From positions 287,071,348 to 287,135,347 of the forward strand of contig NC_073746.1 in the NCBI RefSeq assembly GCF_029784135.1: a stretch of 64,000 bases of DNA, given 5' to 3'. The translations under genes were made by a program, and so were the position numbers. The DNA comes from Toxorhynchites rutilus septentrionalis (Eukaryota; Arthropoda; Insecta; Diptera; Culicidae). Below are positions 32,089 through 43,576 of the stretch, piece by piece. Under the pieces are notes generated by a model. The model worked only from the letters and a program-made list of their open reading frames with translations. It was not told the origin of the DNA and made no database searches. How positions within the stretch are numbered: position 1 is the first letter of the stretch; each line of letters opens with the position of its first letter.

Positions 32089-33070
32089 TAGGGGAGTTGG
32101 GGGTAAAACGGACATGCTAAGAAGAACTTCAATTTAAATTTCTTTGGAAACTCATGTTTCCCGAAACTTTGATGCAGTTTCTTGTAATTCAATATACTTT
32201 TTCTCTACCTAATTGGCCAAGTATTTTACAAAAAAGTGTTTTTCGATGTTTTTTACTGAATTTAATTTCAGAAAAAAAAACATTGAAACGTAAAAAAGGC
32301 CGCACATAAGGAAAAGTGTAATTTTTTTTTCGAAGCGGGTAATATGGACATATAGTGGGGGTAATATGGACAGTTTGTTTGTGATATATGAAGCGTAGAG
32401 GTTTATCGATAGCGAGAGGAATAATTTTATTCAACCAAGGTCTGAACTCATCACGAATGTCCGTTGAATTATGAAAAAATCGAATAAAATAAAATATCGT
32501 GCTTTTCAGCAGTATAAACGAACAGACCCTCAACTAAATATTTTGCTTCTGGTTCCAGTCAGCTTCTAAACATACTACATTTGGCGATTTGATTTCCATT
32601 TATAGACGCAGGGCATTCCTTAGGAATAGATTAAACAGACTCTTCACAGTACATCTCACTCCCACTGGTAACTGTCCGTTTTACCCCACCAGTACAATTA
32701 TTTCAATAATCTAACTTTTTCACTCAAAAATGAATTTATTTTTCCGTACATACCTAATATCACTTCTCTGCTAACTCACAAACCGAATATAACCATCAGC
32801 GAATTGAGTTTTGATATTAAACCACTCAAAATGCTTGATATCGAAGCAGCTATAATCACATCCATAAGCGGAATCATGAATGATTTTCGGTTTTTGTTTC
32901 CCTTTTTCCACTTTTGATCAGTGTTCATTGCCATAGGGTGGCTTAAATATCATAGAATAACATGTAGAAGGGGTTCTCATTAACAGAAATCTGAAATTTA
33001 AAATGTAAATATACAAAGCAACCACCTGTCCATATTATCCCCACTGCCGGTATTACCCGCGGTTCCCCTA
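32089..33070. mobile_element. TA-flanked GGGGA-ended element
   Basis: The element spans 32091-33068 (978 bp). The left end reads GGGGAGTTGGGGGTAAAACG; the right end, inverted, reads GGGGAACCGCGGGTAATACC. TA occurs on both sides. GGGTAATATGGACA-type words recur inside (about 32337, 32360 and, inverted, 32665 and 33028). There is no transposase. It is related by its ends to the element at 25436-26557. Confidence 0.6.
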
Positions 33071-34145
33071 CAGCTTTTGTTATTGTGAAAAAATGGAATT
33101 TTCCTCGCATTGCAAAAACTTGCTGAGTGATAAGAAATTGGGATCAAGAGAAAATTGTTAAAATCTATTGCTAGAGTTTTTCTTCAATAAGAACCAAGAC
33201 TTCGATGAGAGAGGCATTATGAAGCTACCTTTAGAATGGCAACAAATTTTACAATAAAACGGTGCATATTTGACCGATATCGGACAATCCAAAGCATATA
33301 AGAAAAAAAAAATCACCCAAAAATAATGGAGTCCGTTTTCCCCGACCTAAACGCATACTAATCGATTTTTTTTGTAAGTAAAATACTGTATCAAGTCTTG
33401 AGACCGGTTTTGTTGTAAAGGTTTAGTAAAGAAAATACAGTTAAAATCCACGTCGACTGCATACTGAATAAATGAAATCTCTGAAAAATATTGTTTGGTT
33501 CAGTCAGAGTGGACCAAGTGCACATAGTCAGTCGTAAATCCTCTTGATTGACCTTGAAAAGGTTTTTTTGACAATATAATTGCACGACCTTGTCAAAGAG
33601 TAACTGAGAGTTGTAGAAAATGCAATTAGGGAGAATGATTTTAAGTTACTAAAACTAAACAGCTTCAAACTTTGAGTTCGATTTACTCGAAATCATAATT
33701 ATGTTACTTAGTCCGGCTTGACTGAACACCGACCATTTCATCCTGCGATTTTCCAACATTTTTCTATCTTTTGTTTGCACATTGCGATTACACTTTCCCC
33801 TTTTCGGTAGAATTCTACTTCTAAATTGACTGATATTTGAATGATTATATATAAAATTCGATTATTTATAGCGAAAAAAAATTACGACTGTATACAATCG
33901 GGTCCGGCTGTACCTCGGAATCAACGGCATTTTATTTTCAGCATGGGATGGCAAAACATTTTTTATAATCTTTCTATGCGTTATTCCGTTCATAATTCCA
34001 TCAATGTCTTAGAAATCTCTTCAACTAATTTTCCTATAGACCACAGAAAGTCGATTTTTGACAATACAAATTAATAGTAGATTTCATTTCATGCAATTTT
34101 AAGACATTTGTAATGAAAAAATGGTTTCTTCGAAAACCTTGCGTG
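33071..34145. other. Unassigned stretch
   Basis: AT-rich sequence with two short open frames (33391-33585 minus, 33841-34074 plus) that show no motif. No element ends were found. Confidence 0.4.
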
Positions 34146-34440
34146 TACTCCCCCCTTTGGTGGTAACTTTCAGTGCATCAGAAATCGCGGAAAAATAAAG
34201 TTAGGACAAAAAATTCGTGACGCAGTTACATCGTATTTCAAAAAGTTGAACGCTATGCACTTTGCGCTCGGAATAGAAAAACTCGTGCCATGCTATGAAA
34301 AATGCCTCGAACGTTACGGCGATTATGTAGAAAAATAGAAAATAAAACGTAGATTACGAAAATCACCTTGTTTTTAATCCCAACTTTATTTTTCCGCGAT
34401 TTCTGAGGCACTGAAATTTATTTTTTTAACGACCCTCGTA
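34146..34440 (+). mobile_element. mariner deletion derivative retaining the transposase C-terminus
   Basis: The inner inverted repeats read CAGTGCATCAGAAATCGCGG (34171) and, inverted from 34413, CAGTGCCTCAGAAATCGCGG. Both continue with AAAAATAAAGTT. TA dinucleotides at 34146-34147 and 34439-34440 probably mark the full ends. Between the repeats the frame 34210-34338 encodes about 42 residues ending in LVPCYEKCLERYGDYVEK and a stop, the typical mariner transposase C-terminus. The rest of the gene has been lost. Confidence 0.7.
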
Positions 34441-37379
34441 AATTAACGCTTGAACATTAGATATACGTTATTACAGAACTACATGTTCTTGAATACACCA
34501 TATACAAATTTTTAACTTGATGTATGTATGCGTAATGCACATAAATGAAAGAAAAAGGCACGAACCGTTCATTTCAGGAGTATTACTGGTACTCTTTACT
34601 CCCACTACAATTGGCCTTCAAGTGCTTCTCTATTTTTATTCAAACTTTGATCAATCGAGAAACAGAAAAGGCCTAACGCATCAACATAGAATTTTGCAGT
34701 GGTTTTGTAAAAGGCTATAAACTTCGGCCTAGTGGCTACCGAGAAGGCAATTTCTGTTTTTATTTATATTTTCACTCAAAAGTCATGGAACTCTTCAAAC
34801 ATAAGGTGACTACCAGTACGGCATTAATGGTCAATAGTTATACTACCAAACACTAGTTATAATACCTGACCACTTTACCCTCACTGAGAACTTTACTCGC
34901 ACTTTCCCTATAATGTGTAATAGGTAAAAGCACCATGAAGCAACCTCTATAGTAAATCATGAATAAATATCCCAAGATTCCAAGGAATCATATTCTATTA
35001 ATTAAATTTTATGATCATTCATGTTGCAAACACCTTCGAACCTCGAATTTACGTATCCACATGATTTCTAAATTGCGCGCTTGCTCTTTCTATGGGGACA
35101 TTTCTTTTCCTCGAATTTATGAGATACATACCAATTATCAGAAAGGTCACACCCCATATCCGCTTACGTCATGAAGCTGCACAATTGTCCGAGCAGTTAT
35201 TGTGAGTCGAATTTTGGTACGCCTTAAGATTATAATCGTTTTCTTATGTGTACCCCTCCTCCCATGACCTTTTATGGTTCGAAATAAACGCAATTTTCGG
35301 CATTAATCCGGGGAAGTAATATAATCTCCGGTTGCCAGTTCCAACTCCGGCTCCAGCACAGATGTCATGATGATTGTATGAGCTGCTGTTACGAAACAAA
35401 TCTCGGTGATCTCATACGACAACAAGTGAAAGTAAACAGATCTCCCGGGACGAAAATTGTTGAGGTTGGTAACGGTTTCAATGTTGGGAAGTCACTTGAA
35501 GTGAGAGGCTATTCAATGCGATGTTCGGTAAATCGCAAGTCACCACACGTACGCATCACTGGAATTTTACAATCTCTTTGAGTGTCTCACCGTTGGGAGG
35601 TTGGAGTCATAACAAAATGTACACAATGGACAGTTTCGCAACCACAAAAAATCGTCGTAAAATCAACCTACATTGATTGACACTTATCCTATACCAGCCA
35701 CACCGGTCTCTCCGCCGGTGATCACCGTAACCGGATGCCGGCGACAGCCAAATGAACTGCGTGCTGTTTTATATTTGCTCTTCCAGTATTCATATCCCCA
35801 GCTAATTAATCGACAACCGAAATGAGATCATCCATCATCCATCATCATCGTCGCTGTCAACCAGCGAAAGCCTTACGCAATGGACCGGCAATTGATTTGG
35901 GGTTCGGAGCCAACGTATGCTTGCATTCGCTTGATATTCAACGAGATTGGGTACAATTTGCATAAAATGACAATACATTCTCCGGCTCAATGGCAGCCGG
36001 GAGACCAACCGATCGGTCGTTCTTCAAACGCTGAACCGGCTGAATGCAGCAAAGTGCGTTTTATCGTTTTCTCGTGCTCCAGTGTTCAGCGCCAGAGATG
36101 CCAGCTTTTTTTTTGTGTGAATTCGTGAACCTTTTCTATTCTACGGATACCTACGGATATTTAATTTTTAACAATACGTCGAATGTCAAGTTATATTTCG
36201 CACATTTTTAATCATACTAATTAAAAAACACAGCTGAAATATGAAATAGCTTTGGATACAAATAAACGAAAAGGATCAGGTGTACATGTATACAGCACTG
36301 TTTGTTTGACGCTATGGGGATTGGCTGCAAACGATGCAAATTATGAACGCTTATCAAACGCTTATCAAATCATTCGATTGATGTCTACGAGTTATATGCT
36401 TGTTACTTATTGAACTTGTTTCAACAGCTCAAAAATGTATTGAATGCAAACTATTGAAATTATAAAAATCTGTGTATAAGCCTGCTCGGAAATCCACTTA
36501 GTCATGACTGTCTTAGATGGATTACGAGCGAAGTGTGCCAATGGCGATGCGTCAAATACCGAAGCGGAATGCGGAATGAGGGAAATAGAAATGGGAATAG
36601 GGATATAATTTGCGCTGGATATTTTCAAAGAGGAATCGATTCCTGCACCGGAGATTTTATTGGACCGCTGGTTTTTACAGAAAAGGATCATACAGGTTTG
36701 GACACCAATGTTACCAAAACAACTTTGAGTGGATCCGTGCGGAGGCTTCTATGGACTCTGGAAACTTTGGAAATGTTGTCTTCATGGCTTTTCCCCTTAG
36801 TATCAGCCATTTATGAATATTTGTGAAACCAACATAGTGCGGTGATATTTTATCAAGAGACTATTTTGAACGTTTATATCTCTTTGCCGGTTTTGGGAAA
36901 TGGTACGACAAACATTTCATTCGAAAGATGTTTGTTACATAGGTATCCCAAAATCTAATTCAGTAGCTCAAAAATTGCTGTGAAAATAAACCATTGAAAT
37001 AACAAAAATCTTTATCTGTTTTAATGGTTCGATGGGCCAATTATGCTCACGTTGGCTAGTTAATTTTCAACCTCAGATTATCTGCTTGAACTTTTCAGAA
37101 ATTGACTTAGATGCAACTTCAAACAGAAGATTCTAATATCGAAGGATATTTATAAATTCACCTAAATTAATCTAAATGTTGCATATCAAGAAAAACTTCC
37201 TCTTGTTTTTTCAAGCTGAGTTGATGCTTACTAATGTTGCTAATTGTCGATTTGTCGATTTATATTAATTTTTGCTGATATCATGACTTGACCTAGTTGT
37301 TATTTTAACTATTTTATCTATCTGAACCTTAATTTCTCGTTTTGAAATGTCGGAGATGTTGGGAGTATTCCTTCAGTAC
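34441..37379. other. Unassigned 2.9-kb stretch
   Basis: No transposon ends or domains were recognised. Two imperfect copies of a CTCAAAAATG...TTGAAAT...AAAAATCT block occur at about 36427-36475 and 36965-37015. The open frames at 34517-36826 (60-97 codons) have no motif. The part near 35.7-36.1 kb is more GC-rich and looks like unique sequence. Confidence 0.4.
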
Positions 37380-37598
37380 CAAACGGTGACGATAAAAGAA
37401 ACAAGACAGCCACGAACACAAACGTGGAAGCTGTACACGATGGTACTGTCAAAATTCGATTGTGTGATGATAGAGGACGAAACCTATGCCAGGACAGATT
37501 TCAAACAACTTTCTCTGTATGAGTTTTATACGGGAACCGGAAGGGAAAATATGGTAGACATTTCCCGGTGTTACGAACTACAACCGGTCAGCAAGTAA
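37380..37598 (+). pseudogene. Tc1/mariner (DD37E-like) transposase relic, first catalytic Asp
   Basis: The frame encodes WKLYTMVLSKFDCVMIEDE directly followed by TYARTDFKQLSLYEFYTG and GRENM. The EDETY block matches the first catalytic Asp region of ITmD37E-type transposases. The frame opens and closes abruptly and no other motif follows. It may come from the same family as the relic at 24405-24970, which lacks this block. Confidence 0.7.
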
Positions 37599-38415
37599 CG
37601 GTAACGAAATTGTTAATCCATCTACCTTCGAAATTCCCTCGAAAGAAGCACGTTACACTGAGTAGCGTAACTGTCATGTGAACGGTCAGCTTTGCTAGAC
37701 AGTTACATTTCATCAAAATATAAACTTTATAAAGTACTCGCGCTGAATTCATTGTAGATTTTCTTTGGCAAACTATTGTTTTTTACCTACAATTTATATA
37801 AATACTCAATGCGGACAGTTTACGTGAAGACTAAAAATGTAAGAAACCTAAAACTATGTCATGCAATTATGAATTTATGAATAATACTAATTTCAGCTTG
37901 AAGCTTACTACAAACAAATACACGAGTTTGCTTTTGAGAGTCCGAATCGTTAACGTCTCCGTAACACCCGGCATGTGAATCTTTTGAAGTATGCTTAGAA
38001 ATATGCATTCTTGTTTGACCAAATTTTAATAGTAACATTCTTTTATGTAAGCAAAACATCGGTCAAATTCAGCGAAATTTGAGTGGAAAATTTAAATTTA
38101 AAGAAAATTTTAACTAAATTGGATCTTTGGATGGACTCGACTGTCCAAATACGAATATGAATCCGTCTACTCTTTTGAAAAACTAATAGAGTAATCTAAT
38201 CCCTCTGGACGAATGGATACTCCTTGATTGGTTCTATGAATACATATATGACAGTCCCATATTTTCCTCAGCAATGTTGTAATCTTCGATGTTGACAGAT
38301 TTGATTAAATTCATGGAAAGTTTTCAGTCATTTATATCTCAAATAAATTACAATTTATACTAGAATTTCGTAAATAATTATGAAAACTGAAATCAACTTT
38401 TTTTTATTCAATATA
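37599..38415. other. Unassigned stretch
   Basis: AT-rich sequence without a supported gene. A short minus frame at 37859-38059 shows no motif. Confidence 0.4.
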
Positions 38416-39965
38416 TACACTGCGTTTCACAACTATAGAACCACTCATTTTTTCTGAGTTTCCAGAGATATGTAAGAAGTCGGTTGAATTGAAGTATATA
38501 GTATAGAATACAATAACTATTTTCATTTAAGACTGTCGGTTTCACATGAATTACAATATGTTTCTGATTCATAGGTCATCTTTAGTTCTCAATCAGTTCG
38601 AATAACCCATTTGGGGTGATTTCGATCAATCTGCGCCATGTTGTAGTGTGAATCTCGTTCTACGCCTCGATACACCTCGAATCTCGATACTGCTCGTTGA
38701 GGCTCTTAAAATCACTCATACTGCTTGTGAGCTGCATCTACTATTCTTCCGATCACTCCTCAGAAGTTCCTGACAGGGTTTTGATTTGATAAACAAGCTG
38801 ATCAGTCCAGAATTTGAAGCCATGAAACCATGCTATGACTTTCCGGACTTTATGAATTAAAGCCAAATTATCCAATTATCACGTTGTTTTTGATGCAAAA
38901 ACAGCAGTAAATGATTCTGAAGTACTTTGTTGCACTTCTGACTGTTCATTCGTGTTGATTGAACTAACTAAACCAGGCTTTTTGAGAAAATTCTCCCCAA
39001 ACCATCAAACTGCCGCCTGCAAAGTTACGAGTTGAAAAATTAAATGACACATTCCGTAAATCCTTCCAGTATGAAGAAATTCTATTCAAGTTGAATTTTT
39101 TTTTATCAGAGAATTTCTCCTGAAATAGTGAAACCCATGGGATTAGCTTCCACATTAGTTTTTGGGCTCGCTGCTTTGAAAATGGGATTTTTGTGGTTTG
39201 GGGAGAATTTTCTCAAAAAGGCTTGGTTTAGATAGCTTACCATCAACACGAATGAACAGTCAGAAGTGCAACGAATCACTTCAGCATCATTTACTGCTGT
39301 GCATCAAAAACAATTTGAGAATTAGGTAATTTGGCATTAATTCATAATTTCCGGAAGTTTATGGCATGGTTTCATAAATAGGGGCTACAGATTCTGAACT
39401 GGTCAGCTTGTTCATCAAATCAAAACCCTGTCAGGAACTTCTGAGGAGTGATCGGAAGAATAGTAGATGCAGCTTACAAGCACTATGAGTGATTTGAAGA
39501 TCTTAAAAGAGCAGTATCCTCTGCGTAGAACGAGATACACACTACAACATGGCGCAACTTGGTCGAAACCACCCCGAATGGGTTATTTGATCTGATTAAA
39601 AATTAAAGATGACCTACGAATTAGAAACTTGTTGTAATTCATGTGAATTGACGTTAATTTTGTAAAGGTGTGCGAGTTTTCCATCTGGTTCTATAGTTGT
39701 GAAATACTGGAATTTTAGTTTTTTGAATGTTTCGCTCCTGACCACAACAATGAAGTTGAAATGGCCAGTCTTATAAATGAAGATAGTTATTGTACTCTGT
39801 ACTGTATACTTCAATTCAACCGACTTCCTTCATATCTCTGGAAATTCAGAAAAAATTACTTTGTTGCACTTCTGACTGTTCATTCGTATTGATGGTAAGC
39901 TAACTAAACCAGACTTTTTGAGAAAATTCTCCCCAAACCATCAAACTGCAGTGAATCGCAGTGTA
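38416..39965. mobile_element. Tc1-family foldback element (large palindrome)
   Basis: The element spans 38418-39963 with TA on both sides. It starts CACTGCGTTTCACAACTATA and ends CGCAGTG. The left arm (38418-39005) and right arm (39197-39850) are long imperfect inverted copies: CTGACAGGGTTTTGATTTG at about 38770 pairs with CAAATCAAAACCCTGTCAG at about 39410. The 191-bp centre plus the inner arms hold a piece of Tc1 transposase. The last ~110 bp (39851-39963) is an extra copy of the inner left arm that replaced the normal right terminus. The transcript of such a palindrome would fold into a long hairpin. Confidence 0.8.
38964..39155 (-). pseudogene. Tc1 transposase fragment at the foldback centre
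   Basis: The minus strand encodes FSDKKKFNLNRISSYWKDLR followed by FSTRNFAGGSLMVWGEFSQ. This is the block around the first catalytic Asp (FSDEKKF in the family) and the GGGSxMVWG signature of DD34E Tc1 transposases. Only about 60 residues remain. Part of it (VWGEFSQKAWF) is repeated on the plus strand at about 39199-39231 because of the palindrome. Confidence 0.75.
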
Positions 39966-39970
39966 TACAC

Positions 39971-40610
39971 ATGCAGCCATTCCATGCCAGACCGATATAG
40001 TGGTTTTTAGATTTCCGTGAAAAGTCGTGGTTTTGTTGCTCATCGTAAAATATTAAACCCGCATTTTTTATTTCATTAGGGTGTCCATTAGAGTGCCAAT
40101 GAAAATGACCATCTCGAATTTTCAAACGGAACCTAATTAAAAATGTTGATTCCCATGAAAAACCACCCTATCAAAATATCAGCTTTTTTTCCTTTTCTCA
40201 AAAAATCGTAACTTTTGAACTACTAGATCGATTCATATTATCAATATATCAAGTTAAAGCCAATCAACTAGTCTTCTTTGAAAAATATATTACACTTGCA
40301 AAAAAAAAGGATTTTGTTTTCGTAATTATTGATTTTATTTGTTTTCTTTATAGTTTACATGGTTTAGCGATCAAGGGCGCTTTATTTTTTATACTTACTC
40401 TTGAAAGCTGAGGTGTTTATAGATAGCAATAAGTCACTTTTGGAGTAAAAGGGAAAAACATATTTTTCGGACCATCCTAAAAAGGGAATGGGCACCCTAA
40501 TGAAAAAATAAAAAATACAGCTCCAATATTTTGCGATAAGGAATAAAACTACCACTTTTCTCGGAAGTCTGTGAACCACTATATCGGTTTAGTAAGGAAT
40601 GGCTACATAT
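39971..40610. mobile_element. Miniature element with ~110-bp terminal inverted repeats
   Basis: The left end reads AGCCATTCCATGCC then ACCGATATAGTGG. The right end, inverted, reads AGCCATTCCTTAC then ACCGATATAGTGG. The match continues through CGTGAAAAG/CGAGAAAAG and CGTAAAATATT/CGCAAAATATT to about 110 bp. The interior is AT-rich and non-coding. A related single arm and interior occur at 55860-56240. It directly adjoins the Tc1 foldback. Confidence 0.65.
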
Positions 40611-40658
40611 GCATGGCTATATTGTGCAAGGCAAAAAAACAGATATTTAACATTGAAA

Positions 40659-41056
40659 TTAACACGTTCGTCGCCCAAAGCGACGTTTTTGAGTTTCTTG
40701 CAGGGCCCAATTTTCGAATAAGTTATTATATGAAGATTAAACTTAGTTTGTAAATAACTTTTACATGATCTGGCAATGTTTGTTTTCAATTGAAGACGAA
40801 TTGATGACAATAACACATGCCAAAGTCATATTATTGGAGTTTTGCAAAAAACTGCAGTACAAACCATCCGTACTATGAATTAATAAAAAGTATAGTATAA
40901 ACAGTATAATATTATGGTTATGATTTTATTATTTTTCTTCATATCCTATAGTTACATTTAGGTTCCTATGCTATCAAATTCGTTCTAAAAATCCTATTCA
41001 ATCTGAACGAAGAAAGTGTCACCCATATCTGGGTGACGGAGCGTCGAAAGTGTTAA
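40659..41056. mobile_element. piggyBac-like miniature element flanked by TTAA
   Basis: TTAA lies at 40659-40662 and 41053-41056. The left end is CACGTTCGTCGCCC and the right end, inverted, is CACTTTCGACGCTCC. Near each end there is a short inner hairpin (GTCGCCCAAAGCGAC on the left, CACCCATATCTGGGTG on the right). The element is 390 bp and has no transposase. The left-end block is also found at 63324 next to another TTAA. Confidence 0.7.
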
Positions 41057-41176
41057 ACAAAAAAAAAAAACAAATCATTAACGGCAGGGGCAGGTATTGT
41101 ATTTCGTCTTGATCTGTTCACCTTCGTTCCTCTCAAAATTATATTATTCTTTTGTTCTGAAAGGAGCGAAGTAAAA

Positions 41177-42473
41177 TACAGGGTTTTCCATTTCGGGCTT
41201 CCGAAAGTATACAGCCCTGCGCTGACAACCGTTTGACATAGCTGTCAACCAAAGCGTCATATCGTTAGTTGAATGTCTGCCATTTTACAATATGGATCGT
41301 TTTAGCATCGCACAACGTGTTAATTTTGTTAAATTATACTATAAAAATGATGAAAAACCGGCAAATGTTTTTCGAGCATTACGGACGGATTTTGGTCGTC
41401 ATGGACGGCCTACAGAGCACACAATCGCTAATGTAGTGCGTAAATTCGAACAAACTGGATCCGTAGCGGATATTGTGAAACCTCTGCATCATCGTAGTGT
41501 GCGTTCGGCCGAAAATATTGCTGCTGTTGCTGCCAGTGTGGAGGATGACCCGAATGTTTCGATTCCACGGCGTGCTCAGAAATTGGGCTTGTCAAACACA
41601 TCATTGTGGCGAACTTTGCATTTGGACTTGCACCTACATCCATATAAAGTCCAACTGGTACAAAAATTAGAGCGTGGTGACCATGGAATGCGTCGGGCAT
41701 ACGTCGATTGGGTGAACGAACAACAGCAGCAAAATGCTGAATTTTCGCATCAAATTTTCTTCAGCGATGAGGCATTTCGAGCTCGGTGGCTATGTGAACA
41801 CCCAAAATTTCCGTATATGGGGCTCAGAAAACCCACACGTGATTGTTGAGAGGCCATTGCATCCGCCAAAAGTCACTGTTTGGTGCGCATTATGGTCTGG
41901 TGGAGTCATCGGGCCGTATTTCTTTGAAAATGAGGACGTCGAGACGGTAACTGTGAATGGTGAGCGCTATGCTAACCGATTTTTTTTGCCACAAATTGAA
42001 GATATGGATACGGATGACATGTGATTTCAGCAGGACGGCGCCACGTGCCACACAACACGACCGAACATAGCCGTATTTCGAACGATATTTGAGGGTCGCA
42101 TAATTTCGCGTTTTGGTGATGCCAAATGGCCGTCCAGATCATGCGATTTGAACCCGCTAGACTTTTTTTTGTGGGGTTATGCGAAAGACCGTGTCTATGC
42201 CAACTCTCCGCAAACTCTTGAACAATTGAAAGACAACATTCGTGAAGTTATGACCGAGATACCGCCCCATGTGTGCCGAAAAGTCATCGAAAATGACCTG
42301 TTCCGGATCAAGGTGTGCGAGGAAGCCCTAGGTGGACATTTGAATGATGTTGTATTTCACACATAATGGCATAAACCAAACTTTAATTTGAAATAAAAGT
42401 TTCATCGAAATTCGAATTCTAAGTGTGTTTTATTTCAATTTACTTTTGGAATTTAAAGTTGGAAAACCCTGTA
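41177..42473 (+). mobile_element. DD41D mariner element, copy 1
   Basis: The element spans 41179-42471 (1293 bp) between TA dinucleotides. The ends read CAGGGTTTTCCATTTCGG and, inverted, CAGGGTTTTCCAACTTTA, an inverted repeat of about 12 perfect bases followed by a weaker match. It contains one transposase gene. The copy at 48989-50292 is nearly identical, so both are recent. Confidence 0.88.
41292..42366 (+). pseudogene. mariner (DD41D) transposase, copy 1, disabled
   Basis: The transposase cuts and pastes the element by binding its ends. The start ATG is at 41292. Residues 1-60 hold the first helix-turn-helix (FSIAQRVNFVKLYYKN...TEHTIANVVRKFEQTGSV), then SIPRRAQKLGLSNTSLWRTL is the second. 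The catalytic blocks are FFSDEA, FQQDGATCHT and WPSRSCDLNPLDFFLWG. The spacing from the second to the third Asp is 41 residues, as in rosa-type DD41D mariners. Lesions seen by comparison with copy 2: two bases are missing at about 41772 (GAGGCATTTC against GAGGCACATTTC), and a TGA at 42022-42024 stands where copy 2 has TGG. The frame closes normally at the TAA at 42364-42366. Confidence 0.88.
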
Positions 42474-43575
42474 CAATAGATACAAAGCCCATATAATTCC
42501 GCAGATGTTGTACTGAATTTACAAACATTTCCGAAGTTCTGGTAGCCTTGCTAAGCGCTCGCACGTTGTTTGCCTGTTAATTCCGGCAGAGTTGATTGAC
42601 GTATGCACATTCGCTCGAGATGATTGGATTTGATGGCGAATTTGTCGATGAATAGCGGGGAAACAAAAACAAACTCATTAACATGCGAGCAGCGCTAACG
42701 CTGTGATAGATAGTTTCGATAGTATAGATTTCGCACTCAAGAGGTTTAGCTTTAAGACCTTCGAGGACAGTTCGTTGCCCAGCATAATTATCGAATTTTC
42801 TCCGGATCTATACTGTTAATAGCGTTGTTCATTTTCTCTTCCGTGGCTGATGCTCACAAGTCGACTTGAGCGCATACAGCTCTCTAATAGATTTGGCGAC
42901 ATGTATGCAAACACATAGTTTCCGTTCGAATGCCCCTCGTTTCAATCTTGTTGGCTCGAAACTAGTGACAGTTTTGGATAAATGCGACCACATTTTGAAC
43001 GCCTGAAATGGGATAATCGCAAGCATTTCACCGATTCGCCATCCGATAATGTCAGTGTAAAATTTTGCACAAACAAAACTCCGCTCATCTTCTCGGATAG
43101 AAATGCGTTAAGCAATCATTTACCCCCAGTCACCCGGCAGACGCGAATTGCTCGATGAGTTCGTCACTAGACGCGATGACAATGACATCGCCAATGGGAA
43201 GTGAAAGTTTGGAAGGTTTCCTCCTGTTGCTTTTCTGATTGTTGTTCCTCGAGCTTTTTTTTGACACAGTTTTGGAAGTTGTACGCGAATCACACCATTT
43301 TAGCTGCCAAAGTTTCGACGAAATGGCCGTTGTTTTATCAGTGTGCTAAAGTTTGCGGGTAAAAACGTTTGGATCATTGTTTGGAATATGTTTCGGATCA
43401 CAGTTTGACTGTGAACAATCACATTATATGCGTAGTTCAAGTTCACAGTTTTAACGGATGCAGTGTGTTGTTTTTTTGATTATGTTCAAAATTAATAGAA
43501 ATAAGCCAATTTTTGACAATCTGTTATAATGTGAACAGTTTTTCAATGAGTGAGATATTCTGGTTATTTTCAAAT
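42474..43575. other. Unassigned stretch
   Basis: No gene or repeat could be supported. The composition is more even than in the surroundings at 42.5-43.3 kb. The only frame of note (42829-43026 minus) shows no motif. Confidence 0.4.
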
Positions 43576-43576
43576 A

